This document shows positions 26,555 to 36,160 of a stretch of DNA of 64,000 nt, in pieces. The position numbers and the translations under genes were made by a program. Numbering within the stretch: the first letter of the stretch is position 1; each line of letters opens with the position of its first letter. The stretch is from AP-15 sp963701815 (GTDB lineage: Bacteria; Pseudomonadota; Alphaproteobacteria; ATCC43930; CGMCC-115725): assembly GCA_963701815.1 (NCBI GenBank), contig CAVPBN010000003.1, positions 124,001 through 188,000 of the forward strand, written 5' to 3'. The notes under the pieces are model-generated. The model saw nothing but the letters and a program-made list of their open reading frames with translations, was not told the origin of the DNA and searched no databases.

Positions 26555-26616
26555 CGCTCTCTCTTTAGAAATTCGATCCCGGTGTTGGTATTTGCCGCAG
26601 TTTTCCTCGAAAACAG

Positions 26617-26712
26617 CAGATGTCATTGCGAGGAGCGCTTCGCGCGACGAAGCAATCTCGATCCAACGGGCGCTCCGGCCCGAGATTGCTTCGCTCTGCT
26701 CGCAATGACCAC
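26617..26712. repeat. Dispersed GTCATTGCGA repeat, inverted pair
   Basis: The block GTCATTGCGAGGAGCGCTTC, then GAAGCAATCTCGAT, is followed after about 20 bp by its inverse ending in GCTCGCAATGACC. The pair can fold as a long hairpin. It lies between the ABC permease and ATPase genes. Related blocks occur at 14308-14390, 39324-39490 and 51285-51409. Confidence 0.65.
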
Positions 26713-26744
26713 TCGATGCGGCGGCTCAATTGTCAGAGACCTCG

Positions 26745-27596
26745 CTATCCCTTGACCGAGCCGGTCACGCTGGCGACGTAGTGCTCGACGAAAAAGGAGT
26801 AGACAAAGGCGACCGGGATCGAGCCGAGCAATGCCCCGGCCATCAGCTCACCCCAATAAAACACGTCGCCGCGGATCAGCTCCGAGGTCACCCCGACCGG
26901 CACCGTCTTTTCTCCGGGCGAGGAAAGAAAGACGAGGGCGTAGAGAAACTCGTTCCACGACAAGGTGAAGGCGAAGATGCCGGCCGATAGGATCCCCGGG
27001 ACGGCGATCGGAAAGATGATGTACACCATCGCCTTCCAGCGGGTCGCGCCGTCGATGCGGGCGCATTCCTCCAGTTCCTTGGGGATGGACTTGAAATAGC
27101 CCATCATCAGCCAGGTGCAGAACGGGATCAGAAAGGTCGGATAAGTCAGGATCAAAGCCCAGGGCGAGTCGCCGAGGCGGAAGTTGCGGATGATGTCGGC
27201 GAGCGGAATGAACAGCAGGGTTTGCGGCACCAGGTAGGTGATAAAGATTGCGGTCCCGAGGCTCCCGGCAAATGGGAACCGCAAGCGCGACAGCGCATAT
27301 CCCGCCAACAACCCGCAGAACAGCGAGATCGCGGTTGCCGACAACGCGATGATCATCGTGTTCAGCATCCAGGTGACGAACAAGGTCTGCGTCAGCAGAT
27401 CCCTGATGTGATCGAGGGTCGGATGCCACGTCCAAAACGGATTGTAATTGACCGAGTTCCACGGGCGGTAAAGCTCGCCATCCGGCCGGATGGTGGTGAT
27501 CACCATCCAGTAGAACGGGAACAGCAACAGCACGATAAAGCTGGTCAGCGGAGCGTAAAAGAAAACCCACCGTCGCCAAACCGCGCCCTCGATCAT
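26745..27596 (-). CDS. Carbohydrate-type ABC transporter permease (second permease, MalG type)
   Basis: A 283-residue inner-membrane protein with six hydrophobic segments. The EAA loop that docks on the ATPase reads ELEECARIDGATRWKAMVY (about residues 190-208). The length and a long periplasmic loop near residues 35-70 fit the MalG group of CUT1 transporters. It follows the first permease gene by 3 bp and should form a heterodimer with it. Confidence 0.92.
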   Translation of the reverse strand: MIEGAVWRRWVFFYAPLTSFIVLLLFPFYWMVITTIRPDGELYRPWNSVNYNPFWTWHPTLDHIRDLLTQTLFVTWMLNTMIIALSATAISLFCGLLAGYALSRLRFPFAGSLGTAIFITYLVPQTLLFIPLADIIRNFRLGDSPWALILTYPTFLIPFCTWLMMGYFKSIPKELEECARIDGATRWKAMVYIIFPIAVPGILSAGIFAFTLSWNEFLYALVFLSSPGEKTVPVGVTSELIRGDVFYWGELMAGALLGSIPVAFVYSFFVEHYVASVTGSVKG

Positions 27597-27599
27597 GGC

Positions 27600-28541
27600 T
27601 CAATGGACCTCCGCCCTGCGGATGTAGAAGAGCTGGAAGACGACGACCAGCAGCAGCACCGGGAAGACGGCGAGCGAAATTGTGGCCCCCTGGCTCAACA
27701 GCCCGGTGCCGATCCCGATCTGGTAGGCGTAGGTGGCGAAGAGCTGGGTGGCGTTGGCCGGCCCGCCGCCGGTCAAGACGTAAACGAGCTGAAAGTCGGC
27801 GAAGGTCTGGATCACCGAGAACAGCGTTACCACCAGGGTCACCGGCAGCAACAGCGGCCAAGTCACATGACGGAATCGCTGCCACGCGCGCGCGCCGTCG
27901 ATCGCCGCGGCCTCGTGCAATTCCGGGCTGATCGTCTGCAGCCCGGCGAGCAGGGTGATCGCGTAGAACGGCAGCCCGCGCCAGATGTTGACGATGATCA
28001 CCGAGATCAGCGCCAAATTCGGATCGCCCAGCCAATTGATCCGCGCGTGGATCAGGCCGAGCCGGAACAGCCCCCAGTTGATCACGCTGAAGGTCGGATC
28101 GAACATCCATTTCCAGGCCAGGGTCGACAGCACGGTCGGAATGATGAAGGGCAGCAGGATAAAGGCGCGGGTAAGCGCCTTGCCCCTGAAGTGGCGGTTG
28201 AGCAGCACCGCCAGCCACAGGCCCAGCGCGAGCTTGAACACGGTTGCGACAAACGTGTAGACGCAGGTGTTCCACACCGCGACACGAAAGATGCCGTCCT
28301 GCCAGACGTTTACAAAATTCTGCAATCCGACGAAATTGCCGGGGACCCCGACCCTGGCGTCGGTCACCGACAGCATCACGCCTTTGACGAACGGGTAAGC
28401 GATAAACAGGCCGAGCAGCGCCACCGTCGGCAACAGCAGCAGCGTTGCCAGCCAGCGCTCGTCTTCGAGCAGCCGGGTGATCGGCCCACGTCTCGGCGAC
28501 CCGACATAGGCCCTCGGAGCGGCGACGGTGGTGAAAGTCAT
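27600..28541 (-). CDS. Carbohydrate-type ABC transporter permease (first permease, MalF type)
   Basis: A 313-residue inner-membrane protein with six hydrophobic segments. The EAA motif is LHEAAAIDGARAWQRFRHV (about residues 205-223). The N-terminal cytoplasmic tail (~30 residues) before WLATLLLLPTVALLGLFIAY is typical. It is the second gene of the transporter operon, 31 bp downstream of the copy-2 binding protein gene. Confidence 0.92.
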   Translation of the reverse strand: MTFTTVAAPRAYVGSPRRGPITRLLEDERWLATLLLLPTVALLGLFIAYPFVKGVMLSVTDARVGVPGNFVGLQNFVNVWQDGIFRVAVWNTCVYTFVATVFKLALGLWLAVLLNRHFRGKALTRAFILLPFIIPTVLSTLAWKWMFDPTFSVINWGLFRLGLIHARINWLGDPNLALISVIIVNIWRGLPFYAITLLAGLQTISPELHEAAAIDGARAWQRFRHVTWPLLLPVTLVVTLFSVIQTFADFQLVYVLTGGGPANATQLFATYAYQIGIGTGLLSQGATISLAVFPVLLLVVVFQLFYIRRAEVH

Positions 28542-28572
28542 TTCTGGGTCTCCAAGCCGGGCGAGACTGAGG

Positions 28573-29898
28573 TCACGAATAGACCTTCACCAATTCGTCA
28601 TGCGCCCATTTGACCGCGTCCTCGGGCTTCATGCCCTGGACCGCCTTGGCGTACATGTCGACGATGATGTACTTGGTCTGGGCCTCGGCGGCCTTCTGGC
28701 TCGGCGGCCCGGCATAGCCCATCAGGCGTCCGCTGTTCGGCAGGTCCCTGAACGGTTTCAGCACCGGATCGACGTCCCATACCGGGTCCTTTTCCCAGTA
28801 CTTCGTAGCGCCGTCGGTATAGCCCTGCTGCGAGGTGAACCATTCCTCGAACACCGGCTTCGAATTGACCCAACGCAGGAAATCCTTGGCCGCCTTCTGG
28901 TTCTTCGAATAACCCATCAGCATGTGAATGAACGGGCCGGGAAGTGCGAAATGCCCGGCGGCGCCGGCGCCGAGCGGGGCGTGCGAGATGTCGTCCTTCA
29001 TCGGCGTGCCCTTGTCGGTCAGATAGGTGTTGGGCTTCTTTTTGGCTTCGAGGTAGATCGAGGCGCCGTTGTTGGTGGCGGCGATGGTGCCGGCGAGAAA
29101 GGCGCGGTTGTTGCTCGAATCGTCCCAGGCCAATCCGCCCGGATCGAAGCAATCGTTCCAGAACGGGACCGCGAACTTGACCAACTCGACGGTCTCCTTG
29201 CTGTTCAATGCGACGGTCTTGCCGTCGGCCTCGACCTCCTTGCCGCCCCACGACCACAGATAGGGGTACCAGAAGCCGGGCGCGTCGCCGAAGGTATGGC
29301 CCAGCGTCTGCCCGATCGGATGGCCGGCGGCCTTCCATTTCTTGCCGGCGTCGCGCCAATCGTCCCAGGTCACCGGGAACTTTTCATAGCCGATGTCGGC
29401 GAGCCAGGATTTGCGGTAGACGACGAGCCCGCCGCCGATCGCCCAGGGCACCCCGATCCATTTTCCCTGATAGATGCCGACGGCCTTGCACATGTCGTAA
29501 TAGCCGCCCTGCGCGTTGCCGATCTCCTCGGTGACGTCGCTGACGTCGGCGAGGCTGGTGGCGTAGAGTTGCGGCCAGTTGTTGAGCGCCATGATGATGT
29601 CGGCGCCGCTGCCCGACTGGATCGACGAGGTGACGCGAGCCTGGATGTCGTTGCCGTTGATGGTCTCGAACTGGATCTTGATGCCGAGCGCCTTCTCGCC
29701 CGCCGGCACGATACTGCTCCGCAGGACCTTGTCGGAAGCGGGAACGAAATCCGACCAGCGTACCCAGTGGATGGTGGTTCCCTGGGCATAGGCGGGCGCC
29801 CGCCCCGAGGCGAGGATGCCGGCGAGGCCGCCGCTGCCGGCGGCGATGGCGCCGGCGCCGGATAGTTTCAAAAGCCTGCGCCGACCGATCCGAACCAT
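28573..29898 (-). CDS. ABC transporter solute-binding protein (CUT1 type, Tat-exported), copy 2
   Basis: A 441-residue periplasmic binding protein, first gene of the operon. The twin-arginine signal is GRRRLLKLSGAG and cleavage is expected after AYA near residue 38. It is strongly similar over its whole length to the protein encoded at 24109-25440, for example in the shared blocks DEIGNAQGGYYD/ FGNAQGGFYE and GMKPEDAVKWAHDEL. Two binding proteins flanking one permease/ATPase set suggest either broadened substrate range or subfunctionalisation after duplication. Confidence 0.9.
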   Translation of the reverse strand: MVRIGRRRLLKLSGAGAIAAGSGGLAGILASGRAPAYAQGTTIHWVRWSDFVPASDKVLRSSIVPAGEKALGIKIQFETINGNDIQARVTSSIQSGSGADIIMALNNWPQLYATSLADVSDVTEEIGNAQGGYYDMCKAVGIYQGKWIGVPWAIGGGLVVYRKSWLADIGYEKFPVTWDDWRDAGKKWKAAGHPIGQTLGHTFGDAPGFWYPYLWSWGGKEVEADGKTVALNSKETVELVKFAVPFWNDCFDPGGLAWDDSSNNRAFLAGTIAATNNGASIYLEAKKKPNTYLTDKGTPMKDDISHAPLGAGAAGHFALPGPFIHMLMGYSKNQKAAKDFLRWVNSKPVFEEWFTSQQGYTDGATKYWEKDPVWDVDPVLKPFRDLPNSGRLMGYAGPPSQKAAEAQTKYIIVDMYAKAVQGMKPEDAVKWAHDELVKVYS

Positions 29899-30090
29899 CG
29901 CTACCCTCCCCAGCGTGCAGCCGATTGCCGCTTACCAGCGGGATGTTTAGAGCCAAGCGTTATCCGGTACAAGCCGGATCGACCCGCAGGAACCGCAGCA
30001 GTGCGATCTTCGGCGCTGCACCAATATCGTCCAATATCCGTCAAAACGGCGCGCCAAAAAAGCCGCTCGCCAACTGGCGCGACGCCCCGA

Positions 30091-30786
30091 TCAGGTGCGC
30101 AGCAGCTCCAGAAACCGTGCCGCCATATCGATCTCCGCGGCCAGCCCCCGGCGGCGCTCGACCTGCTCGGTGTCCTCGCCCCAGGCCTCGATCTGAAACT
30201 CTTCGTCGAGCTGCGAGGCGGCGAAGGCTGCGGTCGCGTCGAGACGACCCTCGATCAAGGCCAAGCCGATGACCAGCGAGCCGCAGGCGGCGGTGGCGGC
30301 GTGCAAGACGGTCAGGGCATAGTCGTCCTGCCCGGCGACCGCCGCCTCCAGCGCCTGTACGCCGGCCGGCGGTTGGCCGACGGGCATCACTCCGCTCGTG
30401 ACTTCGAGCCGTGCGTCGTAGTGCTGCACCGCCCAGTCGACGAGCGGCTGCCACACCGCCTGCTGACGCGCCGCCAGCGCCGGCGGATGGGCGGCGCGAT
30501 AGCAGACGAGATCGGTCCCGGCGTAATCGGCGATCTGCCGCACGACCGCGGCGCGCATCGTCGGGTCGCGATCGATCGTAGCGCCGGCGAGGCGGGTCAA
30601 CGGCATCGTTGCGGGACGGATCTCGCCCTGCTGCGCCTCCCATTCGGCCGCGAGCGCCGCCGCCAGGGCCGCGCTCGGCACCGTCAGATCGCATTTCCCC
30701 GGCGTCTTTACCGGCCTGCCGTCGAGGGCGACGCCATGACCGGACGGTACGGATACGACATCGGCTCGCCGGTAGAAGCGCTTCAT
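30091..30786 (-). CDS. ATP12 family chaperone (F1-ATPase assembly)
   Basis: A 231-residue cytoplasmic protein whose mitochondrial relatives help assemble the F1 alpha subunit. Family features include MKRFYRRADVV, LDGRPVKTPGK (residues ~22-32), AAEWEAQ, the segment MPLTRLAGATIDR, and a helical C-terminal part with SQLDEEFQIEAWGED. It starts inside the pseudouridine synthase stop (ATGA), so the two are translationally coupled. Such coupling to an RluC-type gene is common in alphaproteobacteria. Confidence 0.9.
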   Translation of the reverse strand: MKRFYRRADVVSVPSGHGVALDGRPVKTPGKCDLTVPSAALAAALAAEWEAQQGEIRPATMPLTRLAGATIDRDPTMRAAVVRQIADYAGTDLVCYRAAHPPALAARQQAVWQPLVDWAVQHYDARLEVTSGVMPVGQPPAGVQALEAAVAGQDDYALTVLHAATAACGSLVIGLALIEGRLDATAAFAASQLDEEFQIEAWGEDTEQVERRRGLAAEIDMAARFLELLRT

Positions 30787-31766
30787 CTCGGCTGGTCGAT
30801 GTCGGCAAACGCCTCCTCGGCATCGTCGGCAAAGCCGAAGAACTCCCAGGTCTGCCGCATATGAGCGGGAAGCGGCGCCGCGATCCGCAGGGTGCCGCCC
30901 TGCGGATTGGGGATCGTCAGCGCCCGGGCGTGAAGATGCAGCCGGCGCGAGGCCGGCACGGCGGCGAGATGCGGCGCGTCGCCGCCGTATTTGGCGTCGC
31001 CGAGGATCGGTACGCCGATCGCGGCGCAATGCGCGCGCAGCTGATGGGTGCGACCGGTGACCGGCAGCAGGGCGAGCCAGCTGGCCCGCCCGCCGGCGCT
31101 GTCGACGAGGCGATAATCGGTGACGGCGTGCCGGCCTTCCTCCGGGTCGGCGCGGACGCGTTCGCCGCCGGCGCCGCCGCGCTTGGCCAGGGCCAGGTTG
31201 ATCCGCCCCCGCGCCGGTTTCGGCAGCCCGACGACGATCGCCCAGTACAATTTGCGCGTCGTCTTTTCGCGGAAGGCGCGGGTCAGAAATGCCGCGGCCG
31301 CAGCGGTGCGGGCGAGGACCAGCACTCCGCTCGTCTCCTTGTCGAGCCGGTGAACCAGACGCGGCCGCTCGGCATGGCCGAAGCGCAGCCCGTCGAGCAT
31401 CCCGTCGAGATGCCGCTCGGTCCGGGTCCCGCCCTGTACGGCGAGACCAGGCGGCTTGTCGAGCACGATCATCGCCTCGTCGCGATGCAGAACCAGCCGC
31501 TGCAGCTCGGCCTCGTCCTCGGGGCTGACCCTCGCGGGCGGCTGCGTCCGCGCGGCGTCGATCAATTGCGGCAGGCGGATTTCCTGGCCGGCGGCGAGCC
31601 GGTCTCCGGCGCGCGCCCGCTTGCCGTCGACCCTGATCTGCCCGGTGCGCAGCAGTTTTTCGAGCCGGCCGTGAGCCAGCGCCGGATAATGGCGTTTGAA
31701 CCAGCGGTCGAGCCGCAACGGCCCGTCCGCTTCGCCGATCGTGATCGTCTCGACCGAATTCGTCAT
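30783..31766 (-). CDS. RluC/RluD-type 23S rRNA pseudouridine synthase
   Basis: A 327-residue RNA-modifying enzyme. It has an N-terminal S4 RNA-binding domain (RLDRWFKRHYPALAHGRLEK), then the PSUS domain with the catalytic-Asp motif PRLVHRLDKETSGVLV (about residues 135-150) and TGRTHQLRAHCAAIGVPI near residue 255. RluC is the more likely member from this gene context, but the target uridines are not proven. Both ends overlap neighbours by ATGA. Confidence 0.9.
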   Translation of the reverse strand: MTNSVETITIGEADGPLRLDRWFKRHYPALAHGRLEKLLRTGQIRVDGKRARAGDRLAAGQEIRLPQLIDAARTQPPARVSPEDEAELQRLVLHRDEAMIVLDKPPGLAVQGGTRTERHLDGMLDGLRFGHAERPRLVHRLDKETSGVLVLARTAAAAAFLTRAFREKTTRKLYWAIVVGLPKPARGRINLALAKRGGAGGERVRADPEEGRHAVTDYRLVDSAGGRASWLALLPVTGRTHQLRAHCAAIGVPILGDAKYGGDAPHLAAVPASRRLHLHARALTIPNPQGGTLRIAAPLPAHMRQTWEFFGFADDAEEAFADIDQPR

Positions 31767-33062
31767 GGCGGCGCCGCGGCGTTGCGCCGGCGAAGCGCGT
31801 CCCAGTAGTCGAGCCGCTTTTTGACCTCGCGCTCGAAGCCGCGCTCGCTTGGCCGGTAGAAGATACGCCGCGCGGTCCCGTCGGGAAAGTAGTTCTGGCC
31901 CGAAAAACCCTCTTCGGTCGCGTGGTCGTAGACATAGCCCTTGCCGTAGCCGAGGTTGCGCATCAACCGCGTCGGCGCATTCAGGATGTGCATCGGCGGC
32001 ATCAGCGAGCCGGTGTCGCGGGCCATCCGGCCGGCTTCGCCAAAGGCGGTGTAGACGGCATTCGATTTCGGCGCGGTCGCCAGGTAGATCACGCATTGGG
32101 CGATCGCCAGCTCGCCCTCGGGCGAACCCAGCCGATCATAGGCGTCCCAGGCGGCGAGCGCCTGGGCCACCGCCTGCGGGTCGGCGAGGCCGATATCCTC
32201 GACCGCCGCCCGGGTCAGCCGCCGCAGGATGTAGATCGGGTCTTCGCCGCCGGCCAGCATCCGCGCCAGCCAATAGAGCGCCGCATCGGTATCGGAGCCG
32301 CGCAGCGATTTGTGCAACGCGCTGATCAGATTGTAGTGGCCTTCCTGGGCCTTGTCGTAAAGCGGCGCGCGGCGCTGCACGAGTTCGGCCAGTTGCTGCG
32401 GTCCGAGCGCGGCGTCGATCCGGCAGGCGGGCGATCTCCTCGACCAGGTTGAACAGAAAGCGGCCGTCGCCGTCGGCCATCGCGCGCAGCGCGGCGCGCG
32501 CCTCGCCGGTCAGCGGCAGGTCGCACCCGAGCGCCTGCTCGGCCCGACGCAGCAAGGCTTCGAGGTCGTCGTCGCCGAGCCGGCGCAGCACGAACACCTG
32601 GGCGCGCGACAGCAAGGCGCCGATCAGCTCGAAGGACGGATTTTCGGTCGTCGCCCCGACCAGGACCACGGTGCCGTCCTCGACAACCGGCAGAAACGCG
32701 TCCTGCTGGGCCCGGTTGAAGCGGTGGATCTCGTCGACGAAGAGCAAAGTCCCATGGCCGATCGCGCGCCGCTTTTTTGCCGCGTCGAACACCTTGCGCA
32801 ATTCTGCGACCCCGGAAAACACCGCCGATAATGCTTCGAAATGAAGATCGGTGCCCTCGGCCAGGAGCCGAGCGATCGTCGTCTTGCCGCAGCCGGGCGG
32901 CCCCCAGAGGACCATCGAGGACAATTGCCGGCGCGCCACCATATGCCCGATCGGGCCGTTCGGGCCGATCAGATGGTCCTGGCCGACGATGTCGGCGAGC
33001 CGCCGCGGCCGCAGCCGGTCGGCGAGCGGATGAGGCGCCTGGGTCTCGAACAGCGTACTCAT
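31763..33062 (-). CDS. rarA: Replication-associated recombination protein A (MgsA/RarA AAA+ ATPase), one frameshift
   Basis: A clamp-loader-like AAA+ ATPase acting at stalled replication forks. The N-terminal part has DRLRPRRLADIVGQDHLIG, Walker A WGPPGCGKTT, Walker B LLFVDEIHRFN and sensor 1 GATTENPSFE. Near 32420 the frame breaks after VEEIARLP and continues as DAALGPQQLAELVQRR, RAPLYDKAQEGHYNLISAL and a normal C-terminus. One extra base gives 432 residues, the usual length. It likely reflects a sequence error. The stop overlaps the next gene by ATGA. Confidence 0.88.
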
Positions 33063-33219
33063 TCGCGTGAAGATATGGGCGGCAAGGCGCTGCGCGCAAA
33101 CCAGCCCCTTTCTCGTCCCCTGGGGCGGCCTTGCCTATGAAAAGGGGACCATCGATAGGAATTTTGGATCGCTTACCGAAAAATCGGCGGCGCATGCCGC
33201 CGGCGCGTTTCGCGTTGTT

Positions 33220-33645
33220 TCATGCGGCCTCGATGACGATGCCCATGCGCTTGCCCAGAACACGAAGCGCGGCATCGACCTTATCGATCCGACTTTGGCG
33301 CAGCGGGTCGCGGAGGAGCCGCACCGTTTTTTCATCCGTACCGAGCTGCCGCGCCAAAGCCAGGTTCGAGACCCCGGCGGCGATCATCGCGTCATGCAAT
33401 GCCAGCTTTGCCGCAACGAGGGGGGGCACGTAAGCGGTAGGGCTGCGGTTTGCCGAGGATGGATGCGGCAACGGTTCGGAGCGGTCGGTGTAAAACGAAA
33501 GAGCGGTCAACAGCGCATCCTCTGCCATTGCCGCAGCCTCTTGCTCGGTATCGCCCTGCGTGATCGCCTCCGGGACGTCCGGAAACGTAACGGTAAAACC
33601 GCCCTCGGGCTGAGGCTGCAACTCGTAGGGATAGGCGTAGCGCAT
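33220..33645 (-). CDS. hicB: HicB-type antitoxin with C-terminal HTH
   Basis: A 141-residue antitoxin. The N-terminal half (YAYPYELQPQPEGGFTVTFP, PEAITQGDTEQEAAAMA) is the HicB partial RNase-H fold. The C-terminal part (ALARQLGTDEKTVRLLRDP, then RIDKVDAALRVLGK) looks like an XRE-type helix-turn-helix DNA-binding domain, the usual variant in many proteobacteria. It follows hicA by 5 bp and probably autoregulates the pair. Confidence 0.88.
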   Translation of the reverse strand: MRYAYPYELQPQPEGGFTVTFPDVPEAITQGDTEQEAAAMAEDALLTALSFYTDRSEPLPHPSSANRSPTAYVPPLVAAKLALHDAMIAAGVSNLALARQLGTDEKTVRLLRDPLRQSRIDKVDAALRVLGKRMGIVIEAA

Positions 33646-33650
33646 TCCGG

Positions 33651-33860
33651 TTATTCCTCGATGTCCTCGGGTTTCAGCCCGACTTGCTTTAAGATGCCGT
33701 GCAGCGTTCCCGTCTTCAGGTCCGTCGGATGCCGCCCTACGACCGAACGCCGGCCGGCAAGCGCGACCTTCGTATGGTTCTTGCCCTCCGACATCTCGAA
33801 ATCCAGGCCGCGCCTCGCGGCAAGCCGGCGTAAACGCCGCAACAGCTCGGCCGGCTTCAT
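33651..33860 (-). CDS. hicA: HicA-type mRNA interferase toxin
   Basis: A 69-residue double-stranded-RNA-binding-fold toxin. The catalytic His lies in SEGKNHTKVAL (about residue 29), and GRHPTDLKTGTLHGILKQVGL closes the domain, as in the family. Length is typical. The toxin gene comes first, as usual for hicAB. Confidence 0.88.
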   Translation of the reverse strand: MKPAELLRRLRRLAARRGLDFEMSEGKNHTKVALAGRRSVVGRHPTDLKTGTLHGILKQVGLKPEDIEE

Positions 33861-33890
33861 TACTCAATTTCGGACATACATGTCGGTTTA

Positions 33891-34592
33891 TCAAGAACCT
33901 GTCGACCGTATGGGCGCGCATTTCAGCCCCTCGCCGAACACTTGATCGAAACCGGGTCGCAGCACCGCGTCGATTTCGGCCATGGTCGCGGCGACGCCGA
34001 GGGCGGCGAGCGAGGTCACGCCGTACCCGGATTTTTCCGGGGCGTTGCCGCAAGGGATGATGCCGCGGTAATGGCCGAGGTCGGGATCGATGTTGAGCGC
34101 CATGCCGTGATAGGTCACCCAGCGCCGCACCCGCACGCCGATCGCGGCGATCTTGTCCTCATGGGCGCCGTGCGCGACCCAGACGCCGACGCGGCCCGGC
34201 CGGCGCTCGCCCTTGACCGCGAAATGCGCCAGCGTCCGGATCACCCACTCCTCGAGATGGTGGACGTAGCAATGCACATCTTCGCCGCGGCGGGCGAGAT
34301 CGAGCATGACGTAGCCGACCCGCTGGCCGGGGCCGTGATAGGTGAAGCGGCCGCCGCGGCCGGCGCGGTGGACCGGCAGCCGGTGCGGGTCGAGCAACTC
34401 CTCGTCGCGCGCGCTGGTCCCCGCGGTGTAGAGCGGCGGGTGTTCGAGCAGCCAGACGAGTTCGGCGGCGGCGCCGGCGCGTATTGCGGCGACCCGCCGT
34501 TCCATCTCCTCGATCGCCGTCTCGTACGGCACCGCCGCGGCGCTCGTACGCCACTCGATGCCACCCGTCTCGGCGCCTGCCCCGACATCCAT
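33891..34592 (-). CDS. lipB: Lipoyl(octanoyl) transferase
   Basis: Transfers octanoate from acyl carrier protein to lipoyl domains of oxo-acid dehydrogenases. Motifs are RGGRFTYHGPGQRVGYVM (about residues 80-97), DKIAAIGVRVRRWVTYHG with the catalytic Lys (about 146), and IIPCG with the catalytic Cys (about 180). The 233-residue length is normal. ATG 34592 is used; the conserved domain begins at about residue 13, so a slightly later start is possible. Confidence 0.92.
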   Translation of the reverse strand: MDVGAGAETGGIEWRTSAAAVPYETAIEEMERRVAAIRAGAAAELVWLLEHPPLYTAGTSARDEELLDPHRLPVHRAGRGGRFTYHGPGQRVGYVMLDLARRGEDVHCYVHHLEEWVIRTLAHFAVKGERRPGRVGVWVAHGAHEDKIAAIGVRVRRWVTYHGMALNIDPDLGHYRGIIPCGNAPEKSGYGVTSLAALGVAATMAEIDAVLRPGFDQVFGEGLKCAPIRSTGS

Positions 34593-34641
34593 GCTGCTTG
34601 ATATGGTAGCCCGGATTTGCTAATCACGCCGCCCCTGTCAT

Positions 34642-34728
34642 GCGGTCGTGGCGGAATTGGTAGACGCGCAGCGTTGAGGTCGCTGTGGGGGAAACTCCGT
34701 GGAAGTTCGAGTCTTCTCGACCGCACCA
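34642..34728 (+). tRNA. tRNA-Leu (anticodon GAG)
   Basis: An 87-base class II tRNA. The acceptor is GCGGTCG/CGACCGC with discriminator A and encoded CCA. The anticodon stem CAGCG/CGCTG encloses loop TTGAGGT (anticodon GAG), the variable arm is long (GGGGGAAACTCC), and the T loop is TTCGAGT. It decodes CTC/CTT leucine codons. Confidence 0.95.
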
Positions 34729-34833
34729 AGCCGCCCGCACGCTACCGCTCAGCGCCCGCGACCGCATTGCGCCATTATGCCTGATCCCGACCGGGCTTGA
34801 CCCGGCGGGCCGCGACTTCCTACCCTCGCCCGC

Positions 34834-36006
34834 ATGCAGAATACCCGGCTTGCCTCGCTCGATTTCGATCTCGGCTCCGAGATCGACATGCTGCGGGATT
34901 CGGTGCGCGACTTTGCCGGGGAGCATATCGCACCGCTCGCCGCCGAGATCGACCGCAATGACCGGTTTCCGATCGAGCTGTGGCCCGAGATGGGCGCCCT
35001 CGGTCTGCACGGGATCACCGTCGAGGAGGAATTCGGCGGCGCCGGCATGGGCTATCTCGCCCATTGCGTGGCGATGGAGGAGGTCAGCCGCGCCTCGGCC
35101 TCGGTCGGGCTGTCCTACGGCGCGCACTCGAACCTCTGCGTCAACCAGATCCGCCGCAACGGCGACGAGGCGCAAAAACGCCGGTATCTGCCGAAGCTGA
35201 TCTCCGGCGAGCATGTCGGCGCCTTGGCGATGAGCGAGCCGGAGGCGGGTTCGGATGTCGTCTCGATGCGGCTGCGGGCCGACAAGCGCGGCGGCCATTG
35301 GGTGCTGAACGGCACCAAGCTGTGGATCACCAACGGCCAGGTCGCCGACACCCTGGTGGTCTACGCCAAGACCCGGCCCGATGCCGGCGCGCGCGGCATC
35401 ACCGCGTTTCTGATCGAGAAGGGGTTTCCCGGCTTTCGTCCGGGGCAAAAGCTCGACAAACTGGGCATGCGCGGCTCGCCGACCTCGGAACTGGTGTTCG
35501 AGGATTGCCAGGTGCCCGAGGAAAACGTGCTCGGCCGGGTCGATCACGGCGTGCAGGTGCTGATGAGCGGGCTCGATTACGAGCGCGCCGTGCTCGCCGC
35601 CGGCCCGCTCGGCATCATGCAGGCCTGCCTCGACCTGGTGATCCCCTACATCCACGATCGTCGGCAGTTCGGCCAGCCGATCGGCGAGTTCCAGCTGATC
35701 CAGGCCAAGGTCGCCGACATGTATACCGGCATGAACGCCTGCAAATCCTATGTCTACGCCGTAGCGCGCGCCTGCGACCGCGGCCTGACGACGCGCAAGG
35801 ACGCCGCCGGCGCGATCCTCTACGCCGGCGAAAAGGCAACGGCGCTGGCGCTCGACGCGGTGCAGATCCTCGGCGGTAACGGCTACATCAACGATTTCCC
35901 GGCCGGCAGATTGCTGCGCGACGCCAAGCTCTACGAGATCGGCGCCGGCACTTCGGAGATCCGCCGCATGCTGATCGGGCGCGAAATCTTTACCGAGACG
36001 GCGTGA
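34834..36006 (+). CDS. Isovaleryl-CoA dehydrogenase
   Basis: A 390-residue FAD enzyme of leucine catabolism. It shows the acyl-CoA dehydrogenase signatures ALAMSEPEAGSDVVSM, LWITNGQVADTLVVYAKT and GGNGYINDFPAGRLLRDAKL. The catalytic-base Glu lies in GLDYERAVLAAGPLGIMQ, the internal position characteristic of isovaleryl-CoA dehydrogenases rather than the C-terminal site of other family members. The remaining leucine-pathway genes (for example methylcrotonyl-CoA carboxylase) are not in the window. Confidence 0.9.
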   Translation: MQNTRLASLDFDLGSEIDMLRDSVRDFAGEHIAPLAAEIDRNDRFPIELWPEMGALGLHGITVEEEFGGAGMGYLAHCVAMEEVSRASASVGLSYGAHSNLCVNQIRRNGDEAQKRRYLPKLISGEHVGALAMSEPEAGSDVVSMRLRADKRGGHWVLNGTKLWITNGQVADTLVVYAKTRPDAGARGITAFLIEKGFPGFRPGQKLDKLGMRGSPTSELVFEDCQVPEENVLGRVDHGVQVLMSGLDYERAVLAAGPLGIMQACLDLVIPYIHDRRQFGQPIGEFQLIQAKVADMYTGMNACKSYVYAVARACDRGLTTRKDAAGAILYAGEKATALALDAVQILGGNGYINDFPAGRLLRDAKLYEIGAGTSEIRRMLIGREIFTETA

Positions 36007-36160
36007 CCTGACGGCCCGGTGCGCCAACGCCTGGCCGGTGGCGGTTTTTGAAAAAAGCCGCCGGTCCGCCGCCGGCCATCGCGCGTTATACGCCGAGAGC
36101 CCCGTCTCGCCGAAACCGGCGCCGAGGACCATCCCTCGGAGTGCGAGGCTATGTTAGGAT

